19,563 bases of DNA from Dehalococcoidia bacterium. Its GTDB lineage: Bacteria; Chloroflexota; Dehalococcoidia; Dehalococcoidales; RBG-16-60-22. Shown piece after piece: positions 14,915 through 19,563 of the stretch. Positions within the stretch are counted from its first letter, which is position 1. The number at the start of each line of letters is the position of its first letter. Location: positions 1-19,563 of the forward strand of contig JAUXAC010000018.1 of the NCBI GenBank assembly GCA_030615035.1. Reading direction: 5' to 3'. Below the pieces are notes generated by a model, which did not search any database, was not told the DNA's origin, and worked only from the letters and a program-made list of their open reading frames with translations. The position numbers and the translations under genes are program-made.

Positions 14915-15022
14915 CTCCTCCTCGTCCTCCTTCAAAATTCATTTTTTGTCCTATATTGGTCACTATCTGAAGTTTTTCCCTTAAAGCTACCACCCCCTTC
15001 TTTATATGTTTGAGTAAAATTG

Positions 15023-15051
15023 ATTTTATGCCTTTGCCTCGCCAAAGTCAA
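15023..15051 (-). promoter_or_regulatory. Internal promoter for the receptor gene
   Basis: On the minus strand TTGACT (15046-15051), 17-base spacer, TAAAAT (15023-15028). The leader to the receptor ATG is about 100 bases. This would let the binding protein be made in excess over the permease, as is common for such receptors. Confidence 0.6.
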
Positions 15052-15086
15052 GAGGCTTCACTCTTTTTAGTGATATCCTGGGATTT

Positions 15087-17048
15087 CTAAAATCCAATCC
15101 CCGTGGGTGTCATAACATGGAAAAACATATTAAAGAAAAGATACAGAATACCGGTGAAGCCAACCGCTATCCCTAGGTTTCTTGCCCCCGAGGTAATCGT
15201 CAACTTTTTCTCCTTAGCTATAAGAGTGGGAACGATTAAGAGAAATAGAAAGCTGGAAAGGTAAAAACCCAGGGTTTTCACGGCAATAATATAAGTGACC
15301 ATGCAGACAAAGAAAAGGGCAACCTTAGAAAAGGGAAAGGCTTCACCCTTTTCTTTTGCCTTGGGCCGTTTTCGCCACAATGCCGGGATGAATATGGCAA
15401 GGGAAAGAGCAACCATGATAGCTAATAATATAGTGGGGAAGATAGCTGCCTTGGGCTCGGATACGTCCCTTAGGGATAGATACATGATGCCAGCCACCAC
15501 TAAAGGTATGCCACCAGCAACCAACTCTGTTAGCCTACCTCTGCCTCTCCCCTTGGCGGCTGTTCTTCTTGCCATCCACAACCCTATGCCCGTGGAGGCA
15601 ACACACAAGATGATGAGGGTGACGTTGATGTTACCGGTGAAGAAGTAAATTAAAGCTCCCGCCTGAGTCTCGGCAATGATCATGCCTAATCCAAAATTAT
15701 TTTGGGCGATGGAACCCAAAATGACTCCCAGTACCATCGGCGCCGCAGCGAAACCAGCCTTCATAGCAATATACATTACGAATCCTAAGGCGAACATGAT
15801 GATTACGTCGTTGAAGCTGGTCTGAATACTGTAGGTGCCAATGAGCGCCAGCACAATTATCCCTACTGCCATGAAGGCATTGGATATATTCATCACCCAA
15901 TGAGAATAGCGGGACATGATGAGCCCGAAGGCTAACAAGGCGAACTCAGCCAGGAGCAGACCAGCGAAGAAGGTATAGGTAACCGCGGACCACTTCACTA
16001 GGATATCTGGGCCAGGGAAAAGCCCGTTAATTAGAAGCCCGCCTAACAAAACTGCTGCGGTGGGGCTGCCCGGAATCCCAAGGGTTAAAAGGGGAACCAG
16101 AGAGCCTCCGCACATAGCACTGTTAGACGACATCGCTGCGACCACGCCCTCAGGGTCGCCTGTCCCAAAAGTTTCTGGGTGTCTGGAAAGCTTTTTGTTC
16201 CAGTCATAAGAGACCAAGCCGGCTATCTGCCCACCGGCTCCGGGGATGATTCCGATAATCGTCCCGACAATCATCCCGATGGTCCAGGTTTTGACCTTCT
16301 TAATGTTTTCCCAAACCGACCTCCACAAAATTCCTCTTTCCGGCCGATAAAGCACCTCCCTGCGCCCTAAGCCGATGCTTTCTATTAAACCGAAAACCTG
16401 GGGAATGGCAAACAAGCCAATGAGAGCGCATATGACGTGGACGCCCCCGAACAAGCTATCATGAAAGACGAATAGGTCTATCCCGTAGATGGGGCTCATG
16501 CCGACGATGCCCAGCAATAAACCAAACACACCTGAGATAATTCCCTTGGCAACCGACTCACTAGTGAGGCTAGCCATAACCGTAACCCCGAATATGGCGA
16601 CCCAGAACATCTCGGAGAATCCGAACCTGAGGGCAAATTCAGCCAGCGGAGGAGTAAGCGTTATCAGGACTAGCATGCCAAACGTCCCCCCGATAAGAGT
16701 GCTAATAAAAGCCATATTAAGGGCTTTTTGGGCGTGACCCTGCTTGGCCATAGGGTAACCATCGAAAAGGGTAGCGATGTCAGCCGGTGCACCGGGAACA
16801 TTAATTAAGATAGCTGAGATAGACCCCCCGGCTACGGCAGCGACATAAACCGCCCCCAACATAATCAAGCCGGTGGCGGCCGGCATGTAAAAGGTAAACG
16901 GTACCAAAAGGGCAACCGCCAAAGTGGGACTGATGCCGGGGAGAGCCCCCATAATTATACCCCCAAACACCCCAAGTGCTACTATAGCCAGATTCTCGGG
17001 GCTGAAGGCTAAAGGTAAATGTTGAATTGTACCTAAGAAACCTTCCAA
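15087..17048 (-). CDS. Fused TctA-TctB permease of a tripartite tricarboxylate transporter
   Basis: A 653-residue integral membrane protein. Residues 1 to about 500 are the large TctA subunit with its three signatures: MGALPGISPTLAVALLVPF near residue 32, NVPGAPADIATLFDGYPMAK near residue 83, and GIIPGAGGQIAGLVSYDWNK midway. A soluble basic link (ARRTAAKGRGRGR) leads into roughly 140 further residues with four hydrophobic segments. These match the small TctB subunit (GGIPLVVAGIMYLSL, then a KTLGFYLSSFLFL segment). TctB is normally a separate gene; none is found nearby, which supports a true fusion. The start is a TTG with GAGGAG five bases upstream. With the receptor this gives a complete transporter, driven by an ion gradient in known members. 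Confidence 0.93.
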   Translation of the reverse strand: MEGFLGTIQHLPLAFSPENLAIVALGVFGGIIMGALPGISPTLAVALLVPFTFYMPAATGLIMLGAVYVAAVAGGSISAILINVPGAPADIATLFDGYPMAKQGHAQKALNMAFISTLIGGTFGMLVLITLTPPLAEFALRFGFSEMFWVAIFGVTVMASLTSESVAKGIISGVFGLLLGIVGMSPIYGIDLFVFHDSLFGGVHVICALIGLFAIPQVFGLIESIGLGRREVLYRPERGILWRSVWENIKKVKTWTIGMIVGTIIGIIPGAGGQIAGLVSYDWNKKLSRHPETFGTGDPEGVVAAMSSNSAMCGGSLVPLLTLGIPGSPTAAVLLGGLLINGLFPGPDILVKWSAVTYTFFAGLLLAEFALLAFGLIMSRYSHWVMNISNAFMAVGIIVLALIGTYSIQTSFNDVIIMFALGFVMYIAMKAGFAAAPMVLGVILGSIAQNNFGLGMIIAETQAGALIYFFTGNINVTLIILCVASTGIGLWMARRTAAKGRGRGRLTELVAGGIPLVVAGIMYLSLRDVSEPKAAIFPTILLAIMVALSLAIFIPALWRKRPKAKEKGEAFPFSKVALFFVCMVTYIIAVKTLGFYLSSFLFLLIVPTLIAKEKKLTITSGARNLGIAVGFTGILYLFFNMFFHVMTPTGIGF

Positions 17049-17177
17049 CTCCGCTCCTCTTACTCCTCTTCCAATTTGGTCAGGTGGCTTGTTTCGTCAT
17101 TATACAACTTACACACCTTGGCATGAAGCCCCCGTGGTGAAAAATCCGCTTTTATCTAGATACCCTAAATGCTCCGT

Positions 17178-17208
17178 ATTATCTTATCACTCTCCAAAAG
17201 TGTGTCAA
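17178..17208 (-). promoter_or_regulatory. Candidate promoter of the transporter operon
   Basis: On the minus strand TTGACA (17203-17208) and GATAAT (17178-17183) with a 19-base spacer, longer than ideal; AAGATA at 17 bases is a weaker alternative. The leader to the TTG start is about 120 bases. Confidence 0.4.
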
Positions 17209-17264
17209 GATATCGGGTTATGTGATAGCATTCTTTTTGTTCAGGCTTTTCTCAGAAAACCTTC

Positions 17265-17293
17265 TTGCCATTCTTGAGCAAGGGTGATAGGAT
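17265..17293 (+). promoter_or_regulatory. Candidate promoter of the acyl-CoA ligase gene
   Basis: TTGCCA (17265-17270), 17-base spacer, TAGGAT (17288-17293). The predicted start near 17300 leaves a leader of about nine bases, which would explain why no clear ribosome site precedes the ATG at 17309. Confidence 0.4.
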
Positions 17294-17308
17294 TATGGTG
17301 TTGCTAAT

Positions 17309-18838
17309 ATGAGCATCCTGTCAGAATGTAAGACTATCGGGGAATTGGTAGACCTCCAATCTCAGAGATACGGGAGCAAGCCTTTCATTATCTCCCCCGA
17401 TGAGCCTCGGGCAATCACCTATCGGCAATTGGGAGAATGCATCAACCGGGTAGTGGGTTCCTTGCGTCAGCAAGGGGTAAGCAAAGGTGATAAGGTATCA
17501 ATCCTTCTGCCTAATATTCCCGAGTATGCTTATATCTTTCTCGGAATTATGAAACTGGGGGCAGTGGCTAACCCTGTTAATATTCATCTGAAAGCCCCTG
17601 AACTACAATTTGTCTTGGGACATGCCGAGAGCAAGCTAGTAGTTGCCTCACCTGATTTTCTGCCTCTTTTGCAGGAGGTATGGCAACTGCGGGAAAAAAC
17701 ATTACCGGTTGCCGTATTGGGCGAGGGTGATGAAGACCTGCACTTCCAGCAAGCCCCGGTAGGCATCCCCTCACCATCTGCTGAGGTTTCTTCTGAAGAT
17801 GAAGCCGAGCTTCTTTATACAACTGGAACTACCGGGCGACCTAAGGGGGTGCTCCTCACCCACAGTATTCTCCTATCTGAAGCTCAATTCATCGTTGCTG
17901 GACATAGGTTCACCGAAAATGACCGAAGCTTGTGTTTATTGCCCTTTTTCCATATCAATGGTCAGGTTGTCAACCTGATTTCTGGTTTGCTTAGTGGGGG
18001 CAGCATTATCCTGCCTCGTCGTTTCAGTGCCGGCGCTTTTTGGTCTACTCTGGCTGATTACGAGGCTACATGGTTCAACGCTGTGCCTACCATTTACTCC
18101 ATCCTCCTCAACCGACCAGAAGCGGAGGTAGCGCACCTAAATTTATCAGGGGTTCAGTTTGGGCGTTCCGCCTCAGCCCCTCTCCCGGTATCGGTGCAAA
18201 AAGCTTTTGAGGAGAGATTCCACATACCGATTATTGAAACCTATGGTATCTCTGAAACAGCAAGTCAGGTAACTACTAATCCCAGGGAGGTAAATGAGCG
18301 GAAACTGGGCTCGGTGGGTAAAGCTCAGGGCTGCGAAGTTAAAATCGTCAATAAAGAAGGGCAGGAATTGCCAAGAGGGCAAGAGGGGGAGATTGTGGTT
18401 AGGGGCAAGAATGTCATGAAGGGCTATTATAAAGACCCAAAGGCTACCGTTGAGGCTCTACGTGATGGATGGTTTCATAGCGGAGACCTGGGTTATCAAG
18501 ATGACCAAGGTTTCGTAGTTATCACCGGGCGCGTAAAAGAGCTCATCATTCGCGGCGGTGAGAATATAGCGCCTCGTGAAATCGATGAGGTTCTCTATGA
18601 CCACCCCAAAATTCAGGACGCGGCTACAGTAGGCATCCCCGACTCTTTCTATGGTGAGGAGGTTAAATCTTTTGTGGTATTAAAACTAGGGCAAGCGTGT
18701 TCGGAGGAAGAACTCCTTGATTACTGCCGCCAACGCTTGGCTGCCTTCAAATGCCCTAAAAGCATATCATTCCTGGAAGAAATGCCTAAGTCGCCCGGCG
18801 GTAAGATTATCCGCCGTAAACTTATGGAATCAGGCTAG
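17309..18838 (+). CDS. AMP-forming acyl-CoA ligase
   Basis: A 509-residue ANL-superfamily enzyme that should adenylate a carboxylic acid and transfer it to coenzyme A. The phosphate-binding loop is YTTGTTGRPKG (170-180). Further signatures are YGISETASQ (312-320), WFHSGDLGY (388-396, with the ribose-binding Asp393), TGRVKELIIRGGENIAPREI (406-425, hinge) and PGGKIIRR with the catalytic Lys499. The length and all motifs are normal, so it should be active. Chain-length preference cannot be read reliably; overall it resembles medium/long-chain and oxalate-CoA-ligase-like members. It is divergent from the carboxylate transporter across 260 bases, suggesting that it activates the imported acid. No other pathway gene follows in the window. 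Confidence 0.93.
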   Translation: MSILSECKTIGELVDLQSQRYGSKPFIISPDEPRAITYRQLGECINRVVGSLRQQGVSKGDKVSILLPNIPEYAYIFLGIMKLGAVANPVNIHLKAPELQFVLGHAESKLVVASPDFLPLLQEVWQLREKTLPVAVLGEGDEDLHFQQAPVGIPSPSAEVSSEDEAELLYTTGTTGRPKGVLLTHSILLSEAQFIVAGHRFTENDRSLCLLPFFHINGQVVNLISGLLSGGSIILPRRFSAGAFWSTLADYEATWFNAVPTIYSILLNRPEAEVAHLNLSGVQFGRSASAPLPVSVQKAFEERFHIPIIETYGISETASQVTTNPREVNERKLGSVGKAQGCEVKIVNKEGQELPRGQEGEIVVRGKNVMKGYYKDPKATVEALRDGWFHSGDLGYQDDQGFVVITGRVKELIIRGGENIAPREIDEVLYDHPKIQDAATVGIPDSFYGEEVKSFVVLKLGQACSEEELLDYCRQRLAAFKCPKSISFLEEMPKSPGGKIIRRKLMESG

Positions 18839-18865
18839 ATAGAATAAACCTTGAGGAGGAAAGGC

Positions 18866-18922
18866 ATGGAAGTTGTAACTGTCACTATTGCTTTTTTCAT
18901 AGACTCCTCCTTTCGCGTCTAA
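18866..18922 (+). CDS. 18-codon ORF with a strong ribosome site
   Basis: GAGGAGGAAAGGC leads into ATG; the peptide MEVVTVTIAFFIDSSFRV ends at TAA. It lies 27 bases after the ligase stop, where a next operon gene would start. It may be the stub of a gene whose remainder was deleted, or simply untranslated. No family is recognisable. Confidence 0.2.
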   Translation: MEVVTVTIAFFIDSSFRV

Positions 18923-18991
18923 GCTAAACGCCTGCTCGCTTATTGTCAATAGAATCAGCAATTCTGAAATAGCTTCCGCTACTGCTATTAC

Positions 18992-19151
18992 ACAGAACAG
19001 CAGATTGCCCACTGCAGTAGTGATGCCGATGGCTATGCCACCGCAAGAGCCTGTTGAAGTTACCGTTGATCGCCCCTTTGTCTTTCTGATTCGTGACATT
19101 GAGACCGGTACCATTCTGTTTGCTGAGCGCATCGTAGATCCTGGTGCATGA
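18992..19151 (+). pseudogene. Decayed C-terminus of a serpin
   Basis: The frame ending at TGA 19149-19151 reads TAVVM, then a reactive-loop-like stretch, then VTVDRPFVFLIRD and ETGTILFAERIVDP. This is the end of a serpin (usually 'ATAVVM ... v.vDRPFlFlIrd..tGtiLFmGrv..P'). The hinge 'TEAAAATA' can be pieced together from 18992 only if a net one-base shift is allowed between ACAGAA and ACTGCA. No serpin-like sequence is visible before it and the ligase ends at 18838, so about 330 residues are missing. A pseudogene fragment. The reading of the hinge is inference; the last 35 residues are clear. Confidence 0.75.
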
Positions 19152-19187
19152 TTAAATCTTGACTGCCATTACACAAAAGCTTGTTTT

Positions 19188-19230
19188 GTTACCTCATCAC
19201 ACAATATGACGTAATGTTCAATCTGCGAAT
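19188..19230 (+). repeat. Second repeat family, copy b
   Basis: A 30-base block (19201-19230) matches 3372-3401 at about 26 positions, with TGACGTAATGTTCAATCT identical. GTTACCTCAT (19188-19197) upstream is the exact reverse complement of the 10-mer preceding copy a. It lies between the serpin remnant and the MarR gene. Confidence 0.6.
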
Positions 19231-19245
19231 ACCAACGCCATTGCT

Positions 19246-19563
19246 CTAGTCAGACTGAGGTTGAGCAGACTTAGCAAGATGTTCCAAGCCATCGTGTGCA
19301 TTCTGCCTCAAGACCCTTAGTGACTTTTCGAGCGGAACAGCGTCACCTTCACTAATTGATAACATCACCCGGTTTACAATCTCTCTCGCCACCGGCATAG
19401 CCTGCTTGAGAACCTTCCGTCCCTTAGCCGTCAGCGAGACACTGACGAACCTCTTGTCTCTGTTATTGCGTTCAACTCTGACGAGTCCATCTCGTTTCAG
19501 GCGGTCGACTAATGTCGTGATATCGTGCCGCTCCCTGAATGTCCACTCTGCTATCTCAGAAGG
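19246..19563 (-). CDS. MarR-family transcriptional regulator (N-terminus off the right edge)
   Basis: The last 105 residues of a small winged-helix DNA-binding protein. The frame is open from the window edge to TAG at 19246-19248. It contains the end of the recognition-helix region (ITTLVDRLKRDGLVRVERN), then the wing NNRDKRFVSVSLTAKGRKVL, a classic MarR pattern (DrR...v.LT.kG). A C-terminal dimerisation helix follows. MarR proteins usually repress a neighbouring gene in response to phenolic or other small ligands. The probable target lies beyond the right edge; a link to the ligase is possible but not shown. Confidence 0.87.
   Translation of the reverse strand, partial: PSEIAEWTFRERHDITTLVDRLKRDGLVRVERNNRDKRFVSVSLTAKGRKVLKQAMPVAREIVNRVMLSISEGDAVPLEKSLRVLRQNAHDGLEHLAKSAQPQSD

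Noticed and set aside
18830..19132. 100-residue minus-strand ORF after the ligase
   Set aside because: It is antisense to the recognisable serpin end, has no family features and overlaps the ligase stop; treated as a shadow frame.

Overview
The window reads as a stretch of chromosome from an anaerobic bacterium, most likely a Dehalococcoidia-like Chloroflexota. This rests on an unusual RpoN, an iron-sulfur-rich sensor kinase, a NuoEF-type electron module, a tripartite tricarboxylate transporter and moderate GC. It is an inference from gene content; there is no 16S gene here to settle it.

Layout. Positions 1-1979 (minus) hold the N-terminal two thirds of UvrA, running off the left edge. Positions 2049-3401 hold two single-gene units: an archaeal-type CTP-dependent riboflavin kinase homologue and an NTF2/SnoaL-like protein. 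They are set between direct repeats, two of which carry a near-consensus sigma-70 promoter. Positions 3509-7951 are a three-gene operon with overlapping reading frames: a short divergent sigma-54 factor, a histidine kinase with ferredoxin and [FeFe]-hydrogenase-like sensor domains, and an NtrC-type activator. It ends in a clear intrinsic terminator. A well-formed -24/-12 promoter begins inside the terminator's T-run. Positions 8119-12481 are the presumed target operon: a REC-TPR-cysteine protein, NuoE/HoxE-, NuoF/HydB- and HoxU/NuoG-like proteins, and a 77-residue protein that repeats the cysteine domain of the first gene. Positions 12517-13617 hold an alpha/beta hydrolase set between two more copies of the direct repeat, followed by a degenerate tRNA-Glu(CTC)-like gene on the minus strand.

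Positions 13925-17048 (minus) encode a TctC-type receptor lipoprotein and a fused TctA-TctB permease. An AMP-forming acyl-CoA ligase is divergent at 17309-18838. After it come a tiny ORF, a decayed serpin C-terminus, a second repeat element and the C-terminal part of a MarR regulator running off the right edge.

How the genes work together (inference). The kinase probably reads redox or H2/electron-carrier status through its iron-sulfur domains and phosphorylates the NtrC protein. That protein activates the co-encoded sigma-54 at the promoter at 8028-8045, switching on an NAD(H)-linked flavin/iron-sulfur electron module together with two cysteine-motif proteins of unknown role. No catalytic hydrogenase or dehydrogenase subunit is in the window, so the partner of the electron module is unknown. 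The transporter and ligase look like an uptake-and-activation pair for an organic acid.

Other non-coding stretches: 2616-2859, 3295-3547 and 12482-12658 contain the repeats and promoters described; 13481-13924 contains a repeat, the tRNA-like gene and a short palindrome; 18839-19245 contains only the tiny ORF, the serpin remnant and a repeat. No CRISPR array, transposase, integrase or rRNA was seen.
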